From assembly GCA_035546635.1 (NCBI GenBank), contig DASZWJ010000017.1, positions 1 through 64,000 of the forward strand: a stretch of DNA of 64,000 bases. The letters run 5' to 3'. Below are positions 53,118 to 61,314 of this stretch, one piece after another. Below the pieces are notes generated by a model. It had not been told where the DNA came from and made no database searches. It was given only the letters and a program-made list of their open reading frames with translations. Position 1 is the stretch's first letter. Every line of letters starts with the position of its first letter. The DNA is from Gammaproteobacteria bacterium (GTDB lineage Bacteria; Pseudomonadota; Gammaproteobacteria; JAURND01). A program made the translations under genes and the position numbers.

Positions 53118-53558
53118 TTATCCTTTGTGCCAGGTAATGCCAGGTTTTAACTTAAAGTTGATTTCACGATTAAGTGGGTCTTGCATCAAAGTAAAAGCGG
53201 GACCGGCAAGGGTGATTAATCCGTCTTTTAAGCTCATGGGGCCAAAACTGCGATCAACTAAGGGCAGCGGTTTTTTTAGGGTGTTTTTCATCGCAATACT
53301 TTGTCTTGTCTCATCCACCAAACTGTAACCACTGAATCGCAATAAATAATTCATAGCATCACCAATTGTCTGCACGGGTTGGGGAAAGCGCACTTGGATA
53401 ATTTGTGATAGTAAATCTCGCTGGGCAGACGTCGGTTTATTATCAACAGATAGGTAACGTCCAACTGTGGTTGTCGTATGACTTGTTTGTGCCAATGCTG
53501 AAGAGCTAACCACAAGGACTATCATAGTTATTATTCCCAATTGATTTTGGTATCGCAT
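53118..53558 (-). CDS. PilL-N-like conjugative protein (TIGR03748)
   Basis: 146 residues. Signal peptide (GIITMIVLVVSSSALAQ), then the TIGR03748 core (VGRYLSVDNKPTSAQRDLLS, TIGDAMNYLLRFSGYSLV, GPMSLKDGLITLAGPAFTL). Lies at the start of the conjugation operon, with the presumed promoter at 53559-53660. Confidence 0.85.
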   Translation of the reverse strand: MRYQNQLGIITMIVLVVSSSALAQTSHTTTTVGRYLSVDNKPTSAQRDLLSQIIQVRFPQPVQTIGDAMNYLLRFSGYSLVDETRQSIAMKNTLKKPLPLVDRSFGPMSLKDGLITLAGPAFTLMQDPLNREINFKLKPGITWHKG

Positions 53559-53562
53559 ACAG

Positions 53563-53603
53563 TGTCCATTTGAAATTTTGCAATTAAAAAAAATGAATGG
53601 ACA
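53563..53603. promoter_or_regulatory. 8-bp inverted repeat upstream of conjugation operon
   Basis: TGTCCATT (53563-53570) and AATGGACA (53596-53603) flank an AT-rich spacer just upstream of the first tra gene. CCCC-AAATTA-GGGG at 53637-53650 makes a second symmetric site. They lie between the LuxR-type gene and the tra operon that follows it and may bind that protein. Confidence 0.45.
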
Positions 53604-53662
53604 AATTTTAGGAAGGATTTTGTATATTGGGAATACCCCAAATTAGGGGACAAGAACGGTGG

Positions 53663-54073
53663 CTATGAAAAAAAAGAGTTCATTATTTTGTTGTGATTAT
53701 AAATTTGCAAATACCCTTTCTGCAAAGCGATAAATAAAGCTTGCATGCGATTCCTGACACGTAGTTTTTTGTGTATGCGTTTTAAATAGGATGAGAAAGT
53801 ATTAGCAGTGATATTTAATAAAACAGCGCATTGTTCAGGGCTTTTGCCAGTAGCTAGGAGAATCAGGCATAGCATTTCTCTTAAGCTTAAGGGGTTATCT
53901 ACCGCTATGCCTGGGGTGATGCCTAATTCTTCAGTTAGAACTTTGATCAAAATAGCTACTAGGCTATCAGGCAGTTGTTTGTGATGCATTACATCCACCT
54001 CTTTAAACACAGCAGCTATTTTCTGTTCAAAAGTAATCTGATCTTTTATCTCGCTTAAAAAAAATGACTTCAT
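53663..54073 (-). CDS. LuxR-type HTH regulator
   Basis: 136 residues. The C-terminal HTH reads LSLREMLCLILLATGKSPEQ followed by ANTFSSYLKRIHKKLRVRNR and MQALFIALQKGYL, a LuxR/GerE pattern. The N-terminal 65 residues are helical without a receiver motif. It is upstream of the tra operon and just after two replication-like genes, so it may control transfer. Confidence 0.82.
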   Translation of the reverse strand: MKSFFLSEIKDQITFEQKIAAVFKEVDVMHHKQLPDSLVAILIKVLTEELGITPGIAVDNPLSLREMLCLILLATGKSPEQCAVLLNITANTFSSYLKRIHKKLRVRNRMQALFIALQKGYLQIYNHNKIMNSFFS

Positions 54074-54076
54074 GAT

Positions 54077-54754
54077 CTAGTCCTTTTTTTCAGGGCATGG
54101 CAAAGATTCTGGAGATGCGCTATTTTCTAAAGCAGGTGTATTGTTTTCTAACAATAATACATCTCTATGCACTAACGTATGCCTGTCTGTGCCCAGCTCA
54201 AACACTTTTTTAGCTTTTTCTTTATCTCCAACCACTACCGGCGGTGGCTCTTGGTAACCATGCAAACCATTTTGCCAAGCCGCACGTCCAAGTAATTTTT
54301 TTGGAAAATGCGCAGGAGGCTGCAGTACATAGGCAGCATACAGCTTTTGGAATGTATAGCCTTTCCATTTCATCTCGTCCAATGTTGTTTCACATAAAGA
54401 AATCCACCCACCCATATCATCAATGACGCGATGTAAAATCGGATCATCAAACACCAGTGAATCATAGCTGCTGACTTGCCGTACTATTTTCAAAACAAGC
54501 GCCCAGGCTTTGAGTGCTTGAATTTCAGTGCTGCCTTCGATGTGGCGCAATATTTCTGTTGCTTGCGGCATAAACTGTCCTTTGTCCGGGTTCTGGGTGG
54601 TACACGCATACAAGGCTTTTTTCACCTCGGCAAACTCAAACCGCTCCAAGGTTAACCAATAGCGTTCAATCATAAATTCATTCAATGACTGGCCATAAGA
54701 CAAACTCAAAGCCGTCAGCAGTTCTACAAATTCCGGCATTTCTTCATTTCGCAT
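54077..54754 (-). CDS. Replication-associated DUF6475-like protein
   Basis: 225 residues from the ATG at 54754 (GGGAGGAAA upstream). The start MRNEEMPEFVELLTALSLSY, YWLTLERFEFAEVKKALYAC and DKGQFMPQATEILRHIEGS match DUF6475-like phage/ICE replication proteins, placed after an initiator-like gene. A helicase-loader-type role is plausible. Overlaps the upstream gene by 11 bp. Confidence 0.7.
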   Translation of the reverse strand: MRNEEMPEFVELLTALSLSYGQSLNEFMIERYWLTLERFEFAEVKKALYACTTQNPDKGQFMPQATEILRHIEGSTEIQALKAWALVLKIVRQVSSYDSLVFDDPILHRVIDDMGGWISLCETTLDEMKWKGYTFQKLYAAYVLQPPAHFPKKLLGRAAWQNGLHGYQEPPPVVVGDKEKAKKVFELGTDRHTLVHRDVLLLENNTPALENSASPESLPCPEKKD

Positions 54755-55886
54755 CGGTTTTTCCTCCCGAGATTTTTTTGTTGAGCCAATTTTTTCCGGC
54801 ATTGGCATTAGCCCGTATTAGCTTGTCTGATGCATTCGGTGGGCAGGGCGGATTGCGGAAGTTTTGGATAAACCGCTCAATTTGATCGCTGTCTCGCAGA
54901 ATGACATGTAGCCCGTCGTAGCGTTGTCCGCGTTCGTTATCCCCAAGGTTGTGTGGGGTTTTGGCACAACCGCTGATGGCATCGCAGAGCTGGGCTACGG
55001 AGTACCCGCTTTGCAAAGCCTGTTTAATCAAGCGTTGGCGTTTGCTATCGAGAATCGCTTGCGGACGGTTGAGCGTGGTTTTCCAAAAATTAAAAACTTG
55101 AAAAATTTCGGCTGAACCGATTTTTCGTTGTCGCGCTGGCGCGACAGTGTTTCGGTTACTACCCAAGTTTCCCTTTTTCTCCATTTCCCTTTCCACACCC
55201 ACTTCCTGTTCCACTTCCACTTCCCGTTCCACTTCCATTTCCACTTCCATTTCCATTTCCACTTCCATTTCCAGCGATGCATGCATCTGCATTTCAGGTG
55301 CAGGCATGTGCGCTGCACGTGCTTGCATATGCATTTCAGGTATTGGTGCGCGCAGATCGATTGACCTGTCATTATCCTGCTGATTTAAAGGGATATTTTC
55401 TGATTTTGACGTAGATACAGAAGATGCAGACGAGGATTTAGGCATTGCGGAGTTTGATATGGGCTTTGCAGACAGCTGTTCATGCAATGCAGAATGTTGC
55501 ATATGCATATCTGTGCATTGTTCGTAAGCATTTACATGCTCACACTGGTGAGGATCGGGTAATCTTGATGGCGGCTCATGTTTGTTGATAGATTGATGCT
55601 GGTGCCATGAGGGAACATAACCATAAAATTTACCTTGGTCGGTATATTTTTTAATAAAACCCTCTGCCAAAAATGCATTCAAAATTTTGCTAAAATCAAT
55701 ATCGTCATCATAAGGTAGAATATCGAGTTTTAATGTGCGCGGTTCCCACCGAAAGCGGCCTTCGCGGTCACAGCATGAAAATAAAGCAATAAAAGCTAAT
55801 CTCAAAGGCAGTTGATATTTTTTTTCTGCTTCGAAAAGCGGTACGTGTCGAAATAGTTCCGGTTTGACAGTACGGATTTTGCCCAT
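54744..55886 (-). CDS. Replication O-like protein with Met-Glu repeat
   Basis: 380 residues from the ATG at 55886; the TTG four codons earlier lies within the SD region. An N-terminal winged-helix-like domain (MGKIRTVKPELFRHVPLFEA, LAEGFIKKYTDQGKFYGYVP) as in phage O-type initiators. A low-complexity middle (about 190-235) of alternating Met/Val and Glu comes from tandem hexamers. The C-terminal domain (IFQVFNFWKTTLNRPQAIL, DAISGCAKTPHNLGDNERG) looks like the DNA-binding end of such proteins. Presumed ICE replication initiator or loader. Confidence 0.7.
   Translation of the reverse strand: MGKIRTVKPELFRHVPLFEAEKKYQLPLRLAFIALFSCCDREGRFRWEPRTLKLDILPYDDDIDFSKILNAFLAEGFIKKYTDQGKFYGYVPSWHQHQSINKHEPPSRLPDPHQCEHVNAYEQCTDMHMQHSALHEQLSAKPISNSAMPKSSSASSVSTSKSENIPLNQQDNDRSIDLRAPIPEMHMQARAAHMPAPEMQMHASLEMEVEMEMEVEMEVEREVEVEQEVGVEREMEKKGNLGSNRNTVAPARQRKIGSAEIFQVFNFWKTTLNRPQAILDSKRQRLIKQALQSGYSVAQLCDAISGCAKTPHNLGDNERGQRYDGLHVILRDSDQIERFIQNFRNPPCPPNASDKLIRANANAGKNWLNKKISGGKTDAK
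55179..55275. repeat. Hexanucleotide tandem repeat within coding sequence
   Basis: On the minus strand GAAGTG/GAAATG-type hexamers repeat about a dozen times and encode alternating Glu with Val or Met. Slippage changes length by two residues per unit, keeping the frame. Good candidate for length variation between isolates. Confidence 0.85.
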
Positions 55887-55900
55887 AATTTTCTCCAATA

Positions 55901-56791
55901 TCAGTAGTGTTGATTGTCAAAATTGAGCTCTTTAAGAGAGGAAAGAAATCGTTGTTGTGCTTCAATTGATAAATCAGTAGTTTGTTTGGCTTTAGAGATG
56001 GAACATAGATGTTTATCCATTGCGACAATCAAAGCTGGTAATCCTTTGGCTACAACAATTTTCGCTTGTCTGTATGAAAAAACACTATTAAATCCAGCTA
56101 TTTTTGCTGCAATCGCACGAGTTTTTTGACCTGAGGTAACTTGTGCATAGATATTCACAAGTTGGTCACTTATTTTCTCTAGATTATTTTCTGGTCTTTG
56201 CAGATCAGTTCTTTTACCTTGGCGATTACCTATTTCTCTCTCTATGGCAAGCCCTAGCGCCACCCGTTCACTTATAGGCAATGACTCAACAATTGCTTCT
56301 ATCTCTTCACATTGATTGACTACCTTCATTAAATTTAATTTATAAGCATGAATGAAACGTCTACCCAATAAAACATTAGCTAACAAACGGCATGTACAGG
56401 TAATAAGCCTGCATTCTTCCGTGATTAATACAGGTCTATTCAGATCATCGTTACTTAAATTTATAAGAAAATGTTCATCACTACCGTAAATAGGGCATTG
56501 AAAATCGTTATAAACAATCTCTTTAATTGGAACTTGTAAAGTCGGGTTTTTCGTGTGAAACACCATTGCTTCAGTGATATCAGAGATGGCTTTATGATTA
56601 ACACTCAATTCTTTTAATGGAATAGAGCCCTTCAATAAAACGAATATCCGTAAAGCCATCCATTCTGGAAGCTGCCTTTCACCACTTAACCAATAACCAA
56701 CGATTTGTCTGGAGACGCCAAGTATCCTCGCGAATTCTTCACGTGAACCATAATGCTTAATGGCTTTGTAAAGACCTTGAGGGTGGTTCAT
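55901..56791 (-). CDS. HTH/ParB-like regulatory protein
   Basis: 296 residues from the ATG at 56791; a GTG at 56833 gives a longer form. N-terminal HTH (REEFARILGVSRQIVGYWLS) of the YdaS/Cro type, then a C-terminal part like ParB-type helices (IGNRQGKRTDLQ, SGQKTRAIAAKIAGFNSVF, SYRQAKIVVAKGLPALIVAM). Probably a repressor and partition-like factor. It is the first gene of the replication group, upstream of the O-like gene by 14 bp. Confidence 0.68.
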   Translation of the reverse strand: MNHPQGLYKAIKHYGSREEFARILGVSRQIVGYWLSGERQLPEWMALRIFVLLKGSIPLKELSVNHKAISDITEAMVFHTKNPTLQVPIKEIVYNDFQCPIYGSDEHFLINLSNDDLNRPVLITEECRLITCTCRLLANVLLGRRFIHAYKLNLMKVVNQCEEIEAIVESLPISERVALGLAIEREIGNRQGKRTDLQRPENNLEKISDQLVNIYAQVTSGQKTRAIAAKIAGFNSVFSYRQAKIVVAKGLPALIVAMDKHLCSISKAKQTTDLSIEAQQRFLSSLKELNFDNQHY

Positions 56792-56846
56792 TAACCTGTG
56801 TCCATGAAGGAGGTTATTCCTTCCATGGATCACATCTTAGATGTGT

Positions 56847-56870
56847 AACTCGCCACAAATGTGGCGAGTT
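56847..56870. promoter_or_regulatory. 24-bp perfect palindrome upstream of HTH/ParB gene
   Basis: AACTCGCCACA, two A bases, then the exact complement in reverse. It lies 56 bp upstream of the start at 56791. CCATGAAGGAGG/TTCCTTCCATGG (56802-56826) forms a second imperfect inverted repeat next to the ribosome site. A repressor-binding site is the natural reading; a T-run of only four weakens the alternative of a terminator. Confidence 0.6.
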
Positions 56871-57129
56871 TTCAGGCTAAAGTAACTGGCGTAGCGAAGG
56901 AGAGTTATATAAAGCGAAGAGAATAAAAAAACTAGCAATGATACCTAAAGTATTTACATTTTTCATTACCGTAATAGTTATCTTTAATTTGAAGAAATGA
57001 CAAAAAATTTTTTATTTTAATGCTTCAGTTATTAAATCTCTATACCGTAATTTTTTTTGATAAAAACTGGGATGGTTCAATTATCTTTTTTAAAGCCCTG
57101 CTTTTGAAAATAAGTTTGTGGAGAAATAA

Positions 57130-57465
57130 ATGGTACTGATTCCCCGATTCATAAGGTTAAAAGACGCTTCATTTTATTTAGGGATGGATAGGAATCGTTT
57201 TGATGATGAAGTCAGACCTTACATGATAGAAATCCCTATCGGAATACAAGGCTTAGCCTTCGATAGGATTGACTTAGACGCCTGGGCAGATCATTATAAG
57301 GCTTGCTGTGGGCGTCCCGCCGAAAGGAGACCATTATGGGACGAAAACAAATACCAGGGTTGGTCAAACGAAACCAAGTCTGGCATATCGACAAAACAAT
57401 TAACGGACAACGGGTTTGCGAAAGCACTGAAACAAGCGATTTGCAAGAAGCAGAACGCTACTTAG
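57130..57465 (+). CDS. AlpA/Xis-like excisionase overlapping integrase gene
   Basis: 111 residues. PRFIRLKDASFYLGMDRNRF (HTH start), VRPYMIEIPIGIQGLAFDRI and DLDAWADHYKA follow the family of small regulators found just before phage-type integrases. Its last 130 bp overlap the integrase coding frame, so the two are translationally linked. It directs excision in related elements. Confidence 0.8.
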   Translation: MVLIPRFIRLKDASFYLGMDRNRFDDEVRPYMIEIPIGIQGLAFDRIDLDAWADHYKACCGRPAERRPLWDENKYQGWSNETKSGISTKQLTDNGFAKALKQAICKKQNAT

Positions 57466-58553
57466 CCAGAAAGCTGGAGCTGATCCGTCAAGCAACTGTG
57501 TATGGAGTACGACCGAAGCGTATCTTTCGAGAAGCGGTACTTAAGTACTTGGAAGAAAGCGGTCACAAAGCCAGCTTAATTACAGAAATTGAAATGATTA
57601 AGCAATTAGACCCTTACATCGGGATGATGACGCTGGAGGCTGTACATATGGGTAGCTTACAGGCTTATATAGCAGATCGTAAAAAGCAGGGCGCAAAAAA
57701 TCGAACCATTAACTATGGTTTGCAAATCACCAGGCAGATACTGAACCTAGCAGCTGGACAATGGCTTGATGAATATGGCCTTACTTGGTTGGCAACTGCT
57801 CCCAAGATTAAGCTGTTACCCGAATCAGATAAGCGCAAACCGCACCCTATAAGCTGGGAAGATCAGGAATTGCTGTTTCCAACATTACCTGACCATCTAG
57901 TGAAAATGGCGTTGTTTGCAGTTAATACCGGATGTAGATCCGACACTGAAATCTGCCGGTTGCGTTGGGAATGGGAAGTTCCTATTCCTGAATTAAATCG
58001 CTCTGTTTTTATCATACCAGACGAAAATGTGAAAAATCGTGAGGACAGATTAGTTGTTCTTAATGATATTGCTTGGTCTGTTATTAACGAAGTCAGAGGA
58101 CAACATCCAGTCTATGTCTTTACTTTTCGTAATAGGCCTATGACGCGGATGTCGAATACTGCCTGGAAAAGAGCACGCAAACGAGCTGGAATAGATGTCA
58201 GAGTGCATGATTTGAAACACACTTTTGGTCGCCGTTTAAGAGCAGCGGGCGTAAGTTTTGAAGATCGTCAAGACTTGTTAGGCCACAAGAGTCAACGTAT
58301 CACTACACATTATTCTGCTGCTGAATTAGCCAATTTAATTACAGCAGCAAATAAAGCGTGTATAAAACGTTATTCTTCAGTTTTAGCATCAGCCCGCCAC
58401 ATGGATTTAAACTCAAGCTATATAGCAAATAATGCGACAGACACTCGTAGACTAGCTGCTAAAAAAGCATCGCTATTGGAAATTTTAAACTCTAGGGAAG
58501 CAATGAATGTGAATGGGGGTCACGCAAAATTCACGCAAGCGGTTTTGCATTAG
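57336..58553 (+). CDS. int: ICE tyrosine integrase
   Basis: 405 residues from the ATG at 57336 (AAGGAGA 5 bases upstream). Core-binding domain (KYLEESGHKASLITEIEMIK) and catalytic domain with Arg in NTGCRSDTEICRLRW, HDLKHTFGRRLR (Lys in the place of the second Arg, typical for this subfamily), LLGHKSQRITTHYSAAEL with the nucleophile Tyr. It lies 50 bp from the attachment site in the tRNA-Lys gene, so it is the integrase of this ICE. Confidence 0.92.
   Translation: MGRKQIPGLVKRNQVWHIDKTINGQRVCESTETSDLQEAERYLARKLELIRQATVYGVRPKRIFREAVLKYLEESGHKASLITEIEMIKQLDPYIGMMTLEAVHMGSLQAYIADRKKQGAKNRTINYGLQITRQILNLAAGQWLDEYGLTWLATAPKIKLLPESDKRKPHPISWEDQELLFPTLPDHLVKMALFAVNTGCRSDTEICRLRWEWEVPIPELNRSVFIIPDENVKNREDRLVVLNDIAWSVINEVRGQHPVYVFTFRNRPMTRMSNTAWKRARKRAGIDVRVHDLKHTFGRRLRAAGVSFEDRQDLLGHKSQRITTHYSAAELANLITAANKACIKRYSSVLASARHMDLNSSYIANNATDTRRLAAKKASLLEILNSREAMNVNGGHAKFTQAVLH
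58521..58538. repeat. 18-bp repeat near right end (candidate integrase arm site)
   Basis: CACGCAAAATTCACGCAA matches 6820-6837 with one change, in the same orientation. It is in the last codons of the integrase gene. A third related copy (TTGCGTGATTTTTTGCGTG, opposite orientation) is at 58756-58774, outside the element on the tRNA side. Confidence 0.5.
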
Positions 58554-58603
58554 GAAAAATGACAAAATGATATCTCGCAATCTTTTGATTATATTAGATT
58601 TTT

Positions 58604-58648
58604 TGGTGGGCCGTGTAGGGATCGAACCTACGACCTATTGATTAAGAG
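58604..58648. repeat. ICE right attachment site within tRNA-Lys
   Basis: 45 bp identical to 6677-6721, covering tRNA positions 32-76. With its left copy it defines the element boundaries. Confidence 0.93.
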
Positions 58649-58679
58649 TCAACTGCTCTACCAACTGAGCTAACGGCCC
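58604..58679 (-). tRNA. tRNA-Lys, anticodon CTT
   Basis: 76 bases including encoded CCA. Acceptor GGGCCGT pairs with ACGGCCC; D-arm GCTCAGTTGGTAGAGC; anticodon stem GTTGA/TCAAT with CTCTTAA loop, anticodon CTT at positions 34-36; T-arm GTAGG-TTCGATC-CCTAC. The ICE is inserted at its 3' side and the recombination restored an intact gene. Confidence 0.97.
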
Positions 58680-58949
58680 ATAAGCTATAACATACTTGTA
58701 AAATCAGCAACTTACAAGAACTTGTTTCACTTGCTTTTTTCTAATAGAAACATGTTTGCGTGATTTTTTGCGTGGCCCCTGGATTATAGCAGATTCACCG
58801 CAGTTTAATACTTCCAAGAGTGATGCTCTCTTGGAGGCTGATCTGGATTATTATCAGCTCCCCCCTAACCTACGGCTGTATTGACTAAAGTTAATTTCAA
58901 TTTCGCAAAAGCAATAAAAATCTTGGTACAATTCAGACAATACTCAGCT
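58680..58949. other. Intergenic region between tRNA-Lys and transporter gene
   Basis: It holds the third CACGCAA-type repeat (58756-58774) and a hairpin TCCAAGAG (58813-58820) / CTCTTGGA (58828-58835) with a 7-base loop. The hairpin has no T-run. The tRNA promoter should lie just right of 58679. No gene is seen. Confidence 0.5.
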
Positions 58950-59891
58950 TCAAAGCAAACCCCGCCTCCAATGCCACAACACACCAGCGCAGCTAATAAC
59001 AACCACCAGTAGATTGGCTGCAACCGACGATGCCAATATATGAATTTCTGGGTCGAAACCCTGGGCCAACAGCGTTGCCGATGGCGAGATGGCGAAAATC
59101 AAACCCACTGTAATAGGTTGGCACAGTCGCGTGCCTTCCTGCAGTAAATATAGGCTGAGAATAACACCGATACCGGTCAACGGCACAAGCCAATGCCACT
59201 CATTGGCGATAAAAGAGATCAGTTTAGTGGGGTCCTGCTGCAGCAGCAATGCAACTATGAGTAATACGTAAAACCGATTTCCCATAATAAACACAGCGCT
59301 ACACCCGTGGTCATATAAACGCTTAGCGAACAGGCTGACTAGCGCCATCCCCAAAGCAGTAAAACAGCAAAGGACAATGCCCAGTGCTGCAAGATTTTGT
59401 GATTTTGCACTGTATCCACTAAGGGTGAGCCCCATAATACCAAAGCTAACCGCCATAATACTTCCACCCACCCACCAATCCACGCGATTGGGTCGCTTCC
59501 CACGCAATAACCAGTCACCCACAGACATCAAGATGGGAGCAAGACCACCCCATAATGCAGCGGCCAATGCAGGCTCAAGCAAGACGAGTCCCTTGTAAGT
59601 TCCAAGCCAGGCGATCATGGTAGCTACATTGAGCAAAATCAAATCGCGCTGCGCACCGGGAATTCGAGCCAACTGTCGTAAACCAGGTGTCGATTGCCGC
59701 TTGACATGCCAGAGTATTTGAAAGAACAGCGTAGTTATTCCAAATACCACAAAAACCATCATGAAAATATCGTAATGTCCGCCTTGATGGCCGACAATAA
59801 TGTCCTTGAATCCACCAAAGATGGCATAAGCTATAAGAAAGATTAAGCCAAGAGTTCCTCTTGAGGCTTTTTTTTGGAGAGAACCAACCAT
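58950..59891 (-). CDS. EamA/DMT-family transporter
   Basis: 313 residues with about ten membrane spans in two halves (LIFLIAYAIFGGFKDIIVG, IMGLTLSGYSAKSQNLAALG, LVPLTGIGVILSLYLLQEGT). The repeat structure fits EamA drug/metabolite exporters. It lies 13 bp downstream of the ATP-grasp gene, suggesting it exports that enzyme's product. Confidence 0.82.
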   Translation of the reverse strand: MVGSLQKKASRGTLGLIFLIAYAIFGGFKDIIVGHQGGHYDIFMMVFVVFGITTLFFQILWHVKRQSTPGLRQLARIPGAQRDLILLNVATMIAWLGTYKGLVLLEPALAAALWGGLAPILMSVGDWLLRGKRPNRVDWWVGGSIMAVSFGIMGLTLSGYSAKSQNLAALGIVLCCFTALGMALVSLFAKRLYDHGCSAVFIMGNRFYVLLIVALLLQQDPTKLISFIANEWHWLVPLTGIGVILSLYLLQEGTRLCQPITVGLIFAISPSATLLAQGFDPEIHILASSVAANLLVVVISCAGVLWHWRRGLL

Positions 59892-59904
59892 GATTATGCT
59901 TATC

Positions 59905-61152
59905 CTAAGATATTATCAAATAATCCCTTTCGATTTGACGCAGGCGCTGGTAATCCCGCTCCAAGCAATCCAGATTATGATGAATCAGATAGGTGTTGCC
60001 CAGGCAGCTGAAAAGATCGCGAGTGATATTTACCTCTTGATTTTCAGTCACTACCCATTGACTCATGAAATAGGAGGGCAATTGCCGGATTAACTCCATA
60101 GCCTGCCCAGATATTCTGCCATGTCTATGCGCAATATGCTCCACACAAAACACAAATTTTGATAAAGGCATAAACTCACGCTGCTCTGCTGTTAAACGAA
60201 ATTGTTGGAGATCAGCAACAAGTTCGGTGACCGCATCCAAGTGAGACCAACCTGTTGCATATCGCATAGCAGCAGGGGAAGTAGCACCGTGTGGCCGAGC
60301 GCCAGATTCAATCAACACAACACCAATATCATCGATGAACAGCTCACTGTGACAAGGGCCGTACTGCACATCTAAAGCCGAGAGGGCTTGTCGAAGGTAA
60401 GGTAGCAATTTATCTTTGACCACAGAGTCAAGCGGCGAGAGCAGTATTTCACGATCATAAATGCGACTGCCATGAATTTCTTGTTTATTCGATTGCCAGG
60501 CATCGATGAGAAAATGTTCGCCATTTAAGGAAACGGTATTGACGATATATTCAGTTCCATGAATATATTCTTGCAGCAGAATCTGCTCATTGGTTTTTCC
60601 AAACGCATTGACATGACCCAACAGCATTTGCGTAGCGTTCATGGTTTGGGTGAAATCATGACAAAGGTGAAAGCCTTCGGTGCCCGCACTATCAATGGGT
60701 TTGACAACCACCGGATAACGATGGTGCCGTTGTAGCCAATTAGCTGCTTGGGCAGTATTTTCTACCACACAATCCTCAATCGTGCGCACCCCCGTCTGAC
60801 GTAAGGCCTGCGCCATAACTGCTTTGTTGCGCCGACGCAGGCTGGTTGTGGGCGGGTTCCCCATCACGTGAAACTGGTTGGCTAGAAAATCAGCGAGTTC
60901 TACGCCAGGTTCTGAACCAGCCAACACAGCCACAACCTGAGTATCTTCGGGTAAGGATTGCTGAATGAGTGAGAAATTATTCTGCCACTGGCTATGCCCA
61001 ATATAATTTTCTGCTACAAATTGACCATCCCAGCTACTAGGTTTTTTTTCTAGGGATTCTATATGCCAACACACAAGGCCATATTTTAAAAATGCCTTGG
61101 CGAAAAAACGGCCGGTTGAGTAGCCATCGACGATAATAACGGTTTTTTTCAT
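59905..61152 (-). CDS. ATP-grasp ligase-like enzyme
   Basis: 415 residues. ATP-grasp fold: YPVVVKPIDSAGTEGFHLC (ATP-binding Lys and loop, about 150-168), ILLQEYIHGTEYIVNTVSL and, near 280, GPCHSELFIDDIGVVLIESGARP with Glu/metal ligands. Members join an amino or other carboxylate to a nucleophile using ATP, for example dipeptide synthesis. The substrate is not evident. Operon with the exporter. Confidence 0.78.
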   Translation of the reverse strand: MKKTVIIVDGYSTGRFFAKAFLKYGLVCWHIESLEKKPSSWDGQFVAENYIGHSQWQNNFSLIQQSLPEDTQVVAVLAGSEPGVELADFLANQFHVMGNPPTTSLRRRNKAVMAQALRQTGVRTIEDCVVENTAQAANWLQRHHRYPVVVKPIDSAGTEGFHLCHDFTQTMNATQMLLGHVNAFGKTNEQILLQEYIHGTEYIVNTVSLNGEHFLIDAWQSNKQEIHGSRIYDREILLSPLDSVVKDKLLPYLRQALSALDVQYGPCHSELFIDDIGVVLIESGARPHGATSPAAMRYATGWSHLDAVTELVADLQQFRLTAEQREFMPLSKFVFCVEHIAHRHGRISGQAMELIRQLPSYFMSQWVVTENQEVNITRDLFSCLGNTYLIHHNLDCLERDYQRLRQIERDYLIIS

Positions 61153-61314
61153 AATAAATCAGAAATATTGTTAAAAAGATCACAGTCATATGTTTATTTT
61201 AGCTTATAATAGAGAAATCACCATTGATGGGGCTGGTTCACCCACAAGCATGCATCCTCCCCTCCCCCATTGTGAAAAGAGTTGCCGAAAGCGGTGTATT
61301 TGAACGCGATAACT

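Larger units (their letters stand above)
6677..58603. mobile_element. Integrative and conjugative element in tRNA-Lys, about 51.9 kb
   Basis: Bounded by the 45-bp direct repeats. The tyrosine integrase and AlpA-like gene lie within 1.5 kb of the intact tRNA. It encodes a GI-type conjugation apparatus (VirB4-like ATPase, coupling protein, pilin-like, TraG/TraH/TraU-like proteins), SSB, a helicase, replication-like proteins and about 13 kb of cargo. All key parts of an ICE are present, except that the only relaxase candidate has lost its metal-ligand motifs. Excision would restore one 45-bp att site and an intact tRNA. Confidence 0.9.

Noticed and set aside
55128-55383. Plus-strand frames through the hexamer repeat
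   Set aside because: They are His/Phe- or Ser/Thr-rich reverse readings of the Glu-coding repeat in the O-like gene.
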